Assembly: GCF_014905175.1 (NCBI RefSeq)
Contig: NC_057790.1
Location: forward strand, 14,410,469 to 14,474,468
Reading direction: 5' to 3'
Source of the DNA: Aphidius gifuensis
Taxonomy: Eukaryota; Arthropoda; Insecta; Hymenoptera; Braconidae
Length of the DNA: 64,000 nucleotides
A model generated the notes under the pieces. That model worked only from the letters and a program-made list of their open reading frames with translations. It made no database searches and had not been told where the DNA came from. Made by a program: the position numbers and the translations under genes. Below are positions 11,688 through 22,912 of this stretch, one piece after another; the first letter of the stretch is position 1; every line of letters starts with the position of its first letter.

Positions 11688-12211
11688 ATGGATACTCAAT
11701 AGCTAGCTAGAGCTTTACCGTATACAGATATCTCTGTTCGTGGAATTTATCCTGTAGACAAACTACCTTTTGTCTGGCCAGAGCCGTGTGCAATAATTGC
11801 AAATACAGACAATCATAATCAACCAGGATCTTACTGGGTCGCATTATTTATCGATCATTTTGGCTATGGAATATACGTCGATAGTTTTGGACAAAGACCT
11901 ACCGATCCTCGCTTCAGCTATGTCCTCAGAAGAAACACTGTCTGTTACGAGTATAATAATAAAAGGCTTCAAATTTTTCGTCTGATGTGTGTGGTTGCTA
12001 TTGCATTGTTGCTCTACATTGGTTTTCCATTGGCGGAAATCTTTCGAGTTTCCAATGGCTGTTTGAAGACGATACTAAACTCAACGACAATACTATAATG
12101 ACAATGTATAAAAAACTGATTCAAAAAAAAAATATATTTAAAAATAAGCGTTTTCACTTTTTCCGAGGTAGTGGTGCAACTGTACAACATTCTTATTGTA
12201 AATTTCGTTGA
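11688..12211 (+). pseudogene. Element A adenovirus-type maturation protease, catalytic His lost
   Basis: This is the cysteine protease that processes capsid proteins in adenoviruses and Polintons. The frame from ATG 11688 has a TAG at codon 5. The catalytic-His segment reads GSYWVALF, with Tyr (TAC, 11832-11834) where the near-identical copy in element D (minus strand, 63984-63986) has His. The Asp/Gly strand (YVDSFGQRP) follows. A one-base loss near 11970 then shifts the frame, which continues from 11987 with the catalytic-Cys segment CGCYCIVALHWF to the stop at 12211. Three independent lesions show decay. The 3' flank up to 12256 matches element D. Confidence 0.85.
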
Positions 12212-12256
12212 ATAAAGAAATAAATAAAATTGTTTTTTGTTCGAATTATTCCCTCT

Positions 12257-12360
12257 CAGTAGTGGAGCAAGGCGGATCCTGGGACAATTTGATATCAAAC
12301 CCCCACTCCGGCCCAATTAAACCCCCACCAGGCTCCGATTAAATTCCCCTTCTATATTAG
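12257..12360 (+). repeat. Probable left terminus of element B
   Basis: Up to the sequence CCCTCTC at 12250-12256 this DNA matches the 3' flank of the element D protease, and at 12257 the match stops abruptly. The new sequence begins AGTAGTGGAGCAAGGCGGAT, and an AG start is usual for Polinton terminal repeats. The opposite terminus is not in the window, so the assignment is inferential. Confidence 0.4.
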
Positions 12361-12575
12361 TATGTCAGCCATTTTGTATATCGGTAACGTGGGGAGTTGG
12401 TATAATTATATATTCAAAAGTCGGCCATTTTGTATATCGGTAACGTAGGGAGTTCAAATATCTATATATTTGAATTTGATTCTATATGTCAGCCATTTTG
12501 TTTATCGATAATGTGGTAAGTTACTATATCTACATGTTTGAAATGTCGGCCATTTTGAATATGGTTTAAAAACTC
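12357..12575 (+). repeat. Four degenerate copies of a 60-70-bp repeat
   Basis: The motif TC(A/G)GCCATTTTGTATATCG followed by GTAACGTGGGGAGTT occurs at about 12363, 12420, 12483 and 12546 with increasing divergence. It lies between the putative end of element B and its first gene. Confidence 0.7.
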
Positions 12576-12657
12576 AATTATTATTTTGATTCAAAATGGT
12601 TAAATAGACTTGAAATTTTGTTTTTTCTCACAGTAGAGATTTTGTCATTCAGGCAAG

Positions 12658-12759
12658 ATGACTGTACATGTTTTCGGTCGTCAATTGCCAAAAAGTATAG
12701 TTAAAAGTAATACAATAAATAGTGTTGGTGTTCGAGGTCCGACGGGTGAGGGCTTTAAG
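12658..12759 (+). pseudogene. Fiber-like ORF, 5' fragment (element B)
   Basis: The ATG at 12658 opens a frame of 34 codons (start TVHVFGRQLPKSIV, end GPTGEGFK) that runs directly into the hAT insertion at 12760. The downstream target duplicate is followed by sequence in the same frame (see 16061-16449), so the insertion cleanly interrupts one gene. A splice-like acceptor (TTTTTTCTCACAG) lies 27 bases upstream of the ATG. No other element in the window carries this gene. Confidence 0.6.
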
Positions 12760-15700
12760 TAGAGATGCCGCGATAATCGATAATATCGCGACAACACGAT
12801 ACGATAATGACGACAACGATACGATAATGCCATTTTTTATCGTATCGTCGTCACGACTCGATACGATATTTAGCTGACGATAACCGATAAAATTATCGCG
12901 TTATCGCGATAATATCGGAAAAAATATATATTTCTATTCAAGCTAAATAATCTTATTTATAATAAGGAAAAAAAAATAAACACTCAAGTTCATAGACTTT
13001 AAATTTATTAAACTCCACAACATGTTATAATTTTTAAAAAAATAGATTATTGCAACATTTAATATTAATTATATTAATCTAATAACATTAAAGTAATATA
13101 ATTTTTTAAGTATATATAAGTTTTATATAACTTTGTTGCACTGAGTATATTTTTTTTTTAAATTTGTTCTTTAAGTTTTTCTTTAATATCATTTGCCAAT
13201 AAACTTTTAAACCATGAATTTAAACACAATAAATTTTCTATATTTCCATCACTCAAATTACTACGATGCTTTCTTAATAGTAATCCAGCACTTGAGAACA
13301 ACCGTTCCACGGGTGTACTCGAAGCACATATTGCCAATAAATCTCTTGCCATTTTAGCCAATCGTGGAAAATTATTTTGGTTTACTTTCCACCATTCCAA
13401 AATATTGACATTCTGATCAGCTCGTGGCAAACGTAAGTAGTTGTCCAGCTCTGCCTCCCAGTCTTGATTTTTTTTTTTGCCTGTACTGTACAACTCATTC
13501 ATACTCTTGGTGTACTCATCATCTGAGTCACTACCAGTTTCTTTAACAATTTCTTCCTCTTGGTCAGCACTATCAACATAATTTGTTTTATATATTTTTT
13601 CAAACGTTTTGTAAGATTTATCTGTCAAATTTTTACCCCAAGATGTTCTATCAAAAGTTTCAAGTTTGTGTTGAGGGTCAAGTATCAAAACAGCACAATA
13701 AATCCAATTACTCTTGTGGTAGTGCTTCAATATTTTATCTCGTCCAGCTTGAAAAGCCTGGATGAGAATTACATCACAATCGTTTCTGTCAGATTTTCCA
13801 TCAAGCTCATGACATAATTTTTCAATGTTGTCGAGTAAAATATTAACACCAACAACAACTGAAGGCAGAGTAGCATAATTTTCTCCACTTAATTGTTTAG
13901 AGAGGTTATTAAATCCTTTTAAGAATTTTTGGATAGTCTTAAGTAAAAACCATTCTTCATCATTAATTTATAAATGTTGCAGTTTCAAGTCTTTATCTGT
14001 TGTTAGTGATGATAGAGATTTTCTAATTCTTAGTCCAGCTGTTATCGGCGCATAAGTACTGTTCCATCTTGTAGACACATCCAAGGGTAATGTAATTTTT
14101 TTTTCTTCATGGACACTACAATAATTTTCAAGTTTCTTATTCAACTGTTGAGATCTTTTTAATTTTTTACAAATATTACGAAGCTTCACGACCGGTGGTA
14201 GATGCATATCATTATCATTATTTATATTATCATCATCCATATCATCATCTGCAAGTTCTTCATCTTCTTCATATAAATTATAAAAATTTTCATTTGACTC
14301 TTGGTCTAGTTTTAAGCTCTTGATAACATCTTGAGCAGCTAAATTTAAAATATGTGGGAAGCAACGAAAATGTTGTGTTTCAGCATCAAAAGTAATTTTC
14401 TTTTCACGTAATTTAATTCCCACAATTTTTATAAATACATCATTTACTGAGGCATTATCTGCAGTAATACCTCCAATTTTATCTGTCAAATCTCTTTCTT
14501 CAAGACAAAGAACAAACATGTCAGCAATATCAATACCAGTATGAAGCCCTTGACATGGTATAAAGTCGATTGCAAGTAAATACATTTGCCAATCATCACC
14601 AACATAATGTGCAGTCACACCATAATATGATTTTGTTCTTATTGAGGTCCATCCATCAACAGTAAATGATATTTTTGATATATTTTCCTGTAACATGTTT
14701 GTAACAATAATTTTAGCTTTTTTGTAAGTCTCAGCAACTGCTGAGGTCATAGCAGTACGAGCTAGAGGCTTTAGATGAGGATTGATTCCATGAAATAGCT
14801 CTTGAGTCAACTGGTCATCAAAGAAATTCAATGGCAAATATTTAACTGCTACCCATTTCACTAATTTTAATACAAATTGTTCTTGATTCAAAGTCTGAAA
14901 TAAAAATTTAAATAGAATTATTTAATAATGAATATTGAAAATAACTTTAACAATGTCAATAGTTAAAAAAAAAAAAGGACTATCAAAATAATTTACCTGT
15001 TGTTTTTTACCACTATTAAAAGCATCTGATATCAATTGTTGTTTATTTTCTGAAACTTTGGTGCTTTGAAAATATTTAAGAAAAATTTCATTGTGTTGTA
15101 GCTTCAAATGGCTTCTTAATCCAGAAGTGTTGGAACCTGGCATAGGTATTTTTCTGTCAATTTTGTTTTCTAAACAAAGTTTACATTGGCCTGTTTTCTT
15201 TGATTTTTCACATACATATTCAAAGTAGTTGTCATATCGTCCTGGTTTTTTTATCATACGACGTGGTGCTTCTATTGTCCCTGATGTTGATGGTGTTATG
15301 TCATCTGAATCAACGTCAAGTGATTCAGATGTCACTTTCTCAATCGGGCTGCTTGAAACTTTATCCATAATTTTAATGTCTGTTGAATCACTATTTTTAT
15401 TTTTATTTGTAATCACACCTCGATTATCTCGTTTCATATTTATAAAATATAATAAATATGATAAACACAATAATATAAACACAGATAGAACGAAGAACTA
15501 AAGGTTATAAAATGTAAACAAACGCCATGATTATTTGTAACGGTTAAAGGTCGATAAAGTAATTTTCAGTCGACCCTTATTTTACCCAATAATATTTTTT
15601 CAAAGACCGTTTCAACCAATCAAAAAATTCATTAGAAAGTAGTTATGTAAACTTCCTAGGAGTGTCACTGGTTGTATCTTTGGATTTTTTAAAGCATGAG

Positions 15701-16060
15701 GTCTATGTTCTATAATAAATGTATAAACATTCAATTAAATTTTTCAAATTTATAAAAGCCGCGAACTTCTCTCATTGACCATTTTTTATTTAATATGTAA
15801 ATAAATAAATATTTATTATGTAAAAATCATGATATAATACTTGATATATTTCATAATTAAAAGAAGAAAATTATCGTCGATAATGTCGATAATACACGAT
15901 ACGATACGACAACGCCTATGACAATACGATAATAAGACGACACGATAATCTGATTTTTTTCGAATTCTTAGACGACACGATACGATAACGACAATCAACT
16001 TCTACGACACGATACGATAATCAGCCAATTATCGTATCGTATCGTATCGCGGCATCTCTA
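12760..16060. mobile_element. Complete-length hAT transposon, 3,301 bp
   Basis: The termini are TAGAGATGCCGCGATA and its inverse TATCGCGGCATCTCTA, flanked by the 8-bp target duplication GCTTTAAG (12752-12759 and 16061-16068). Both subterminal regions are dense in ATCGTATCG/CGATACGA repeats, which are likely transposase-binding sites. The single gene inside, on the minus strand, encodes a BED-finger hAT transposase. The element sits in a coding ORF of element B. Confidence 0.93.
13158..15437 (-). pseudogene. hAT transposase (ZBED type), one intron, one nonsense codon
   Basis: This is the transposase of the surrounding hAT element. Exon 1 (15437-14997) starts at MKRDNRG and contains an acidic Ser/Thr-rich leader and a BED zinc finger (CKLCLENK...GLRSHLKLQH). 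A 102-bp intron (14996-14895) has donor CAG|GTAAAT and acceptor TTTCAG. Exon 2 (14894-13158) has the RNase H-like core (GGITADNASVNDVF, FRCFPHILNLAAQDVI, LDVSTRWNSTY) and the C-terminal dimerisation domain (ASSTPVERLFSSAG). The total is about 726 codons, a normal size. A single TAA at 13968-13970 interrupts exon 2; apart from this the frame is open, so this copy is recent but inactive unless the stop is an error. It is one of the best-preserved genes in the left half of the window. Confidence 0.9.
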
Positions 16061-16449
16061 GCTTTAAGCTAACAAAGGATAAACAATATGATATAAACCA
16101 TAAACGTTTGTGTCATGTCGCAGATCCGCTAAATGCAAACGATGCTGCGTCAGTTAAAATTGTTCGCGAAATGATTCAAGAAGAAACGCGAGTGATATAT
16201 CATCTGACTGCATCATTGAAAGATAGTTGTGAAAATAATAGCATTATGATTGGTGGACTCGAATCAGCTTTTCAGGATCATAAAAATGAACATTCTATAA
16301 ATGTTGATGCAGATTCAATTTATCAGAGCAAAAATTTTTTTCAACTCATAGAATCTAGAGTTAGCACACTGGAAACTATGTACAAACGAATTTCCGATGT
16401 AGTCGAAAAATTAGATAATAAAAAAAATTTTATAGAAGGGGAAGGTTGA
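16061..16449 (+). pseudogene. Fiber-like ORF, 3' fragment (element B)
   Basis: Directly after the hAT target duplicate (16061-16068) the frame of the 5' fragment continues through KRLCHVADPLNANDA and then an alpha-helical, probably coiled-coil region to the stop at 16447-16449. The pattern of an unprocessed-looking D-x-x-x-KRL-x-x-VADP-x-x-x-x-DA segment followed by coiled coil is reminiscent of virus and phage fiber or tail-fiber stalk proteins. That comparison is by eye only. It could also be any coiled-coil virion protein. Confidence 0.5.
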
Positions 16450-16563
16450 TTTTGAAAATTGTAGTGGGGGAGCTAGCATCAGGCAACACTCAAAACCATA
16501 TATATATTTTGCTAGTTGTAAAAAACGAACTCGACAGTCGAGATCACAGTTGAAAAAATTAAA

Positions 16564-17253
16564 ATGGCCATTTTTGTTGATTTTCAAGGATTCAATGATT
16601 CTATTGACTATTGAAAAAACTGTGACTAATGTGCATGGAATTTTATGAATGCTGGGGATGTTGACTATCGTGAAGTATCAAATATAATTAATGAAAAACT
16701 AGGTGGTGATTTTGAATATATCTATGTAAAAGGTGCTGAGAAAAAAAAATGGCTATCAGAAATTTTGAAATCCGAGACTGCAACAATCATCAACCTTGAT
16801 GATCTTGATTGTCTACCAGTTGAAAAATTATATAATCTACCAACATTGAGGCATATGAATTGTCATACAGAATGCATTAATTATATTTGTGCTGCTGAAA
16901 ATGTAAATCGATACAAATATTGGTTTGCTAGAGCCTTTACATTTTGACCATCTCTTCGCAAGTCTATCATGTTCTATAGTATTGTCGAAAATTTGGCAGA
17001 TATGTCTGCTAAAGATATTGCGCTGATTCCAACAATGGCAATCATCAAATTTTCCGCTTATGAAATAGATAAAGTCTGGGATGAGCTGTCTGAAAACCAG
17101 AAACAAAATGCTCACGTTTCAGGATTGCGCAGATGTAGCAAGCATTCAATTGATTGTGGAGATCGTGATATAGCTGGATATTTTTTTTATTCACTAATAA
17201 TTGACTGTAAGAAATGTGCTGCAGAGCAATCTTCTACTAAAATGATCATGTAA
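16564..17253 (+). pseudogene. VDFQGF-family protein, element B copy, broken
   Basis: The ATG at 16564 starts a conserved hydrophobic strand VDFQGF, but a stop follows within 20 codons and about 60 residues are missing relative to the element C homologue at 36741-37559. The frame from 16645 carries YIYVKGAEKKKWLSEIL, the NLDDLDC segment, RHMNCHTECINYICAAENV and RYKYWF, then meets a TGA at 16945-16947. Beyond it the frame is open to 17253, including helical segments and a C-terminal CSKHSIDCGDR...CKKC cysteine cluster. The strand-plus-acidic layout hints at an RNase H/DEDD-like fold, but I cannot place catalytic residues. Function is unknown. Confidence 0.6.
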
Positions 17254-17678
17254 AAAAATTAATAAATAAATGAAAATTTAAAACGATGAAAGAATTGTGT
17301 TGGAATGTATATTCATTTCTTTTTTAATATTTAAATTCTAAAATAAGTTTAGCATTAGAATTCCTCAAAACCAAGTTTAAACATGTTCAGGCAAGTTTAA
17401 ACATGTTCAGACATGTTTGAGGAGTTGGACAGCTGCAAATAGTAAATAAGTTTTATTATTATCATGTATAAATATTAACTTACAATCATCCAAAACTTTT
17501 TCAACGAAACACATGACTCTTTACAAATAATGAATCAGCCAACTAATAATCTTGCATGATTATTCAGCCTCTAACAGCAAAAATTTTCAGAAAAGTGACT
17601 CACAAAAAAAATATAAGCCTAACCTAACCTAAGAAACATTTAAAGTGGGGATCGTTGAAAGTGGGGGATCGATTTTCC
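17254..17678. other. Non-coding spacer
   Basis: AT-rich DNA with a short tandem repeat, GGCAAGTTTAAACATGTTCA twice at about 17391-17412. No gene is seen. It separates the VDFQGF gene from the promoter of the next small gene. Confidence 0.5.
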
Positions 17679-17686
17679 TATAAAAG
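17679..17686 (+). promoter_or_regulatory. TATA box of the small conserved gene (element B)
   Basis: TATAAAAG lies about 30 bases upstream of a likely start site and 214 bases upstream of the ATG at 17893. The leader probably contains an intron, because AAGACAGTAAAAAT resembles a donor near 17750 and TTTCCAACAG lies just before GCAACATGG. Confidence 0.5.
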
Positions 17687-17892
17687 CTGCTGCCCAGAGC
17701 TGGAGAGCCACAGATCTCATCGAACCTTCTGAGCTAGCATCTCCAAGACAGTAAAAATAAAATTGGTAAATATTTTATATTATTCATACGATTAAACATT
17801 TTATTCATGTAACCTCTTATTTATGTATTTATGCATTGTCATATTATTATTCTTGCAATGATTCTAATTTTGTTTCATTTCCAACAGGCAAC

Positions 17893-18171
17893 ATGGACAA
17901 ATTATATGCAGAAATGAACACTATTGGAGTAACACCATATCTTGCTACTATCCCAATCAAAAAGATTGAATTTGATTACTTATATTGTGTGACAAATGTA
18001 AGACAAGTTTGAACACCATATGGAGATTCTATCATATTGGAATTGGAGCGCAAATATTCAGTATTTGTACCAAAAAGACTTAGCAATTTCATCACACAGA
18101 ATTCAACAATTTTACCAGAGTTACTCAAAGATGCTCTCTCTGGAGAACTTAGATTCGTCAGACATGGATAA
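17893..18171 (+). pseudogene. Small conserved Polinton protein, element B copy, one nonsense codon
   Basis: The frame from ATG 17893 to TAA 18169-18171 contains one TGA at 18010-18012. The segments around it (IKKIEFDYLYCVTNV before; ILELERKYSVFVPKRLSNF after) align by eye with the intact element C gene at 35592-35933, which shares the pattern K-x-Y-x-I/V...YGP/D...VFVPKR. Small single-domain beta-rich proteins of this kind could be OB-fold ssDNA-binding proteins supporting PolB replication, but that is inference. It lies opposite the capsid gene of element B, as the homologue does in element C. Confidence 0.6.
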
Positions 18172-18350
18172 AACCACTTTGGTTTCGAGAAACGAAAACA
18201 AAACAACATTGAAATGCTTAATTAAGGAGTAAATGTATAAATAATGTTAATAAATATACATATATATATCAAATACAACAAATTGTGTCTCATTTTTTAT
18301 TTATTTTTTGATTTAATTATAGTTTTACATCAATTTTTTTTTCTTTTATA

Positions 18351-18740
18351 TTATGTTAATTTCTGAATACTTGCACTGACAGGCTTATACTCTATAATAC
18401 GATCATGTAGAATCAAACAATAAGCACTTGTTGCTGGAGGAAAATTTTCCTTGGATTCAAATTCCAGTCGAACATCAACTGGTCCATACTTTATCATTTT
18501 ATTTTGTCTGCTGCAATCGATGACAATTAATGGTGATTTTTCCAAAAATAATTTTTTTGATATTGCATAATTTATTTCTTTTTCATAAAATGTTTCACCA
18601 AAGTCCTTAAACATTTCATATAAAATTGAAAATTGATTTTTCCCAATATCAAGGTTCAAATTAGCATATGGATATAACACTGAATTGAGAAAAAGCTTGA
18701 CATCTCGAATATTGCAATGCTCAAAATAAGCAGAGTTCTC
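18351..18740 (-). pseudogene. Element B major capsid protein, C-terminal fragment
   Basis: The last third of a Polinton major capsid protein runs from the border of element C to a stop at 18351. It shares LNLDIGKNQFSILYEMF, KSPLIVIDCSRQNK and AYCLILHDRIIEYKP with the C-terminus of the intact element C capsid protein (34264-35511), roughly 60-65% identical by eye. The remainder of the gene lies 20.4 kb away at 39132-39970 on the same strand. This fragment is open as far as it goes; the gene is inactivated elsewhere. Confidence 0.9.
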
Positions 18741-18743
18741 ATT

Positions 18744-19081
18744 TGATCCAGGAAAGATCCCTTTTAAATGATCATTTTAAAAAATTTGGTTCCATTTTTA
18801 TAAAAAAATTTATATAACTAAATTCGACCCTCCTGATTTCAATAAAATTATTTAAAAAATTTTAACCCCCCCGGAAAGGGGTGAAAAAAAATAAATAAAA
18901 AAAAAATCGTTGATTCCGAGCTTCCTCTTAAACATAGAAAAAAAAGTTTTAAATAAAAATTGTAGATTAAAATTTTTTAGGGGGGGTACTTCAAATAAAT
19001 TTTTTTTTTTTAACCAACCATTTATTTGTTATTAATTTTTGAAGTTGTAGATAATTATTATCTTGACTTAGGGGGTTTATC
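18744..19081 (+). repeat. Left terminal inverted repeat of element C
   Basis: These 338 bp match the reverse complement of 38791-39128 with few differences, from TGATCCAGGAAAG to GGGGGTTTATC. The repeat contains a C/G homopolymer-rich centre (ACCCCCCCGGAAAGGGG). Confidence 0.92.
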
Positions 19082-19518
19082 ATGTGACGTAAAAAAAAAG
19101 AAAAAAAAAATATTGACCTTGATATTTCCGCGCAACTTTGACGCGCACACGATCGATAAAAAAAACAAATTAAAAACAATGACAGACTTATAAAAAATAA
19201 AGATGGAAGAAAAAAAAAACTTGGGCTGAATATTTCTTTTTAATTTGATTTTTATTCGCGTCCAATGCATCCATGACCTGAGATTATTAACAAAAGCAAT
19301 TATTTATAATAAATAAAATTAACAATTGCATAGTAGCTTCAATAATTGATCGATTTAAAAAATCTTTTTTTTGTTCAAAAGAGGCAAACGCACACAATTA
19401 TATTATGAGAAAAAAAAATTTTTTTACTACCAAAATATTAACAAAACATAATTTTTTATTGAAAAATTATTAAAAAGTAAATTAAAATTGAAAAATTATT
19501 TTACAAAATATTTTTTTA
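19082..19518. other. Non-coding spacer inside element C
   Basis: Poly-A/T-rich DNA between the left terminal repeat and the 3' end of the CXC gene. I see no gene or repeat beyond homopolymers. Confidence 0.4.
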
Positions 19519-22247
19519 TTAAAAAGCAGCAAATGGAATTTCTGTTGAATTATTATAGCTATCATAAGAAGCCCATCGTGAATAGAACGTAGGTACAGGA
19601 ACTCTATTTCTTTGATTATGATTTAGATTGTTTTCAGAACTATCATCGTTGTTACTATTGTGTTCTTCTTCATACTCTTTTTGTTCATTAGCATTTGTAT
19701 AATCAATATTATTATCATCATTATCATTAACATATTCATCATCAGTATTTTTATCATCTTCAGTGACAAGCGAAACATTATTTTTGCATCCAAAAACAAT
19801 ACAGTGTCGACATTTTTCTGAACAATGTATTCCAGATTTAAGACATTTGCACTGTTTGCTTTTGCAACGACTTTTTGTGCATTCACAATTTATCTAAAAG
19901 AATTAATTGAAACATTGAAATAATTACACAAAAAATTTTCTAATATTTCTATACATGTATAATAAAATATTTATTATAATACATGTATGCTTCATTTAAA
20001 GCATGAATTAAAGAAGTATAGATTGTTGTGATATCAGATGGATCATGATTGACAAAAGGTAAACACTCTATTCTTGAAACATCAATATCAATTTTATCTT
20101 TTGTCATAACCTCCATAAAGCCTTTCCACAAAGGTATTTTTGGTAATTTAAAATGTTTGGCCCACAAGTACACAGTATAACACGAAGACAGCTGCTCAGT
20201 TTCATTATATAGAGTTGTTATATATGGGTCTATGAATGCAATTTTTTTCCAGCCACTTTCATAAACACTTGGTAAATTTGAATCAGGTATTTTATTATCA
20301 CAAGCAATATCATTTGGGTTTGGCATGATACTAAGTTTCTTTGATGAACCTTTAATCTTTACACCATATTCAGGTGTATGAATTCCACCAAGACAATGGA
20401 AAGTTTGGTGACCATCAATTGTTTGTGCATTATGATCAGTATTGTCAAAGACATACTGTACAAAAGTGTCTTCAGCAATAACTTTAGGTGGATCCATGAT
20501 TGTGGATGCTTCAAAAAGACGTAGTTGATAATATGGTGCACAAACACCCAATGATGACAAAATATCAATTATAAGTTTAGATCCTGTTTTACGATGAATA
20601 TACATTCCAATAGCAAGATGAAGATGAGAAAGAAAAGACTTTGGTTTAATTATTGAAATTATAATATGAGACAAATTATATATTTTTTTAGTATCAACAC
20701 TGTTCCTTGTGTTATCATTAAATAAATATTGTAAAAAAATCAATAGTAATTCTGGAATATTTTCTTCAACTGAATCAAAAAATTGACCTGGTGTATTATA
20801 GTGACTAGTCTCATAAGTTTTCAATTTTATATTATTAAATAATATCTCAGCAGCAATTCTCGAGGCCGGGCACTTTCTAAATAATTACATATATTAACAA
20901 ATGTATTATCTTCTAATTTTAGTTCAGCTTTACTTTTTTCCAATGTACTTTGCTTTGAAGTTATTACAAGCTGTTCATAACATTCGTCGTGCAATTCAAA
21001 TCCAAGCAAAGACGTATTATTATTTAGACGTTTTTTTATTACTGAGTCATTATTTAAATTTTTTACCAGCTCTAAAATTTGGTTATTCAAGTTATTGCGA
21101 TTTATTGTTTGGCTAGTTTCATCATTACTTTCAAGCCCACAGACAAAACAATTGTCTTTGAAATTAAATTGATTAATATTATCAGTGGATGGACTTGGAG
21201 TAGATGCAGATAATGTTGATTCATTTATTTCATTTGATATGGATGATTTTAAATATTTAACTCGACAATCTATAAAAAAAAAAAAAAAATTTATTAAATA
21301 TTTAACCATGATAAAATTATATTACTTATTTATTATGTCATGCAATATTCGACATTAAATTTTTTTTTTTAAATTGTATATTATTTGAATCGATATTTAT
21401 ATTAAAATTATTATTTTTGTTAAGTAGCCATTATTAATACTAATATTAAGAAAGTAGACGTTTGATAAGACTACTACTATTAATTGGCCAACCCTCTGAT
21501 ACTTCAAATGATATTGAATAATCAAAATAAAAACAATATGGAAAGTAAAAAAAAATGAATATAATAATGATGATGAAGATGATACTGATTCAAACGAATA
21601 TAATTGTAATGAAGTACAAGGTGTTAGAAGTTGTAGAGCATGTGGTACACTTTACAGTTCATCTAGAGATTGAAAATGTAAATGTATACAAACATACATA
21701 TATATATCAAACCAATCACTTATGGATTATCATATGATCAAGAAAAAATAGAAATTCCATTACCAAAAAAAAAAAAAAAAAAACATCACAATGTAAATTA
21801 TCATCAACAAAATAATCTGGTTCTGAACAATTACCATTAAAAGATTATTTAACAAAAAATAAACCAGACTCAATTGATGAAAAACAATTATCGATGCCTG
21901 AATTATCACAATTACGTCAATTAAAAAAAGGAAAAAAGTAATTAATATTCAATAAATAAATGAATAATGATGTCACCATCAAATTTATTAACTCAAAAAA
22001 TTATAAAACCACCTGGATGTATTTACTATATATACATAACCCTTAAATACAGTTGACCAATATTCACATTTATATGTGTAATATAATTTAAATAAATAAT
22101 GAGTAAATTTACTTACTGTCATGAACATAAATGCAAGATTCATTTGCCCATTGTTTCCATTTGTTATCATTTTTTTCTATGCTTTTTGCAATTAACTTTT
22201 TTATACCTAAACTTTCGACAGTTCTTCCATCTGTTAATGTTCTTCCA
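19519..22247 (-). pseudogene. Multi-exon gene with C-terminal CXC (tesmin/TSO1-like) motif
   Basis: Four exons can be traced on the minus strand. Exon 1 ends at 22117 with donor ACA|GTAAGT. Exon 2 starts at 21269 after TTTTATAG and holds a CFVCGLES...HDECY cysteine/histidine group. A frameshift near 20870 separates it from a long open stretch (20824-19955) with FDNTDHNAQTIDGHQTFH, a signature I have seen in TE-associated arthropod proteins. The last exon (19893-19519) begins NCECTKSRCKSKQCKCLKSG...CSEKCRHC, a CXC-type zinc-binding array that binds DNA in tesmin/TSO1 proteins, and ends in an acidic Asn-rich tail. No start codon is found upstream, so the 5' end looks truncated at about 22247. 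It lies between the outer repeat and an inner inverted repeat of element C, suggesting capture or a nested insertion. Function is unknown. Confidence 0.55.
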
Positions 22248-22378
22248 AAATGTTAACTTTGTTTAATAAAAAAATTTTTTTTAAGTTATATAAATTGTTG
22301 TGTTGCTCCAAAATAAAAAATGTATATGAAAAACAATAATATTCAGGCGCGCACAGATAAATAAATATACCTATGTGA

Positions 22379-22785
22379 GTAGTATACATAGGAGAGTTCT
22401 GGACCAGCCCCCTGCTGTGCCCCCCGAAACCCGCGACCCCCCACTGTGATTCGCGGGTGATTTCGCGGAATGCGCGAGGGCCCACCCCAGGGGTCGCGAA
22501 TTAATTAATTAATTAGAGCACCATCACCGTGGGGGGTCCCGATTTTTTTATTGATTATTATTATTATTTATTTATTTATTTATTTTTGTATTATTATTAT
22601 TTTTTCTACTAACGTTATAATGTTTATATAATAATTATTATTTTTTTTCATAGGAGACCATTTTGAATTTTTAAATTTTTAAATTTTTAAATGGCCGCAG
22701 AATATGTTGGTAAAATAGTTTTCAATTTTTTCGATTTTTTAAATTTTTCAAATGCTTGCAGAATATATTGATGAAATAGTTTCTA
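22379..22785 (+). repeat. Inner (subterminal) inverted repeat of element C, left copy
   Basis: From TATACATAGGAGAGTTCTGG the sequence is the reverse complement of 38180-38645. It includes a strikingly GC-rich core (GACCAGCCCCCTGCTGTG; TTCGCGGAATGCGCGAGGGC) in otherwise very AT-rich DNA, then (TAAT)n and a tandem segment with GCAGAATATGTTGGTAAAAT. It lies 3.6 kb inside the left end, whereas the partner lies about 0.5 kb inside the right end. Confidence 0.85.
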
Positions 22786-22912
22786 TTTTCTCTGCAAGAG
22801 AGCGCTGCAGTTTTACTATGGTTTGATCTACGTTTTCCCTAAACTATTTTCTTCCAGTTCGGTTCTTTGAGTGATGCGTTTATTTGATAAAACTTTCAAA
22901 GATAAAAATAAA

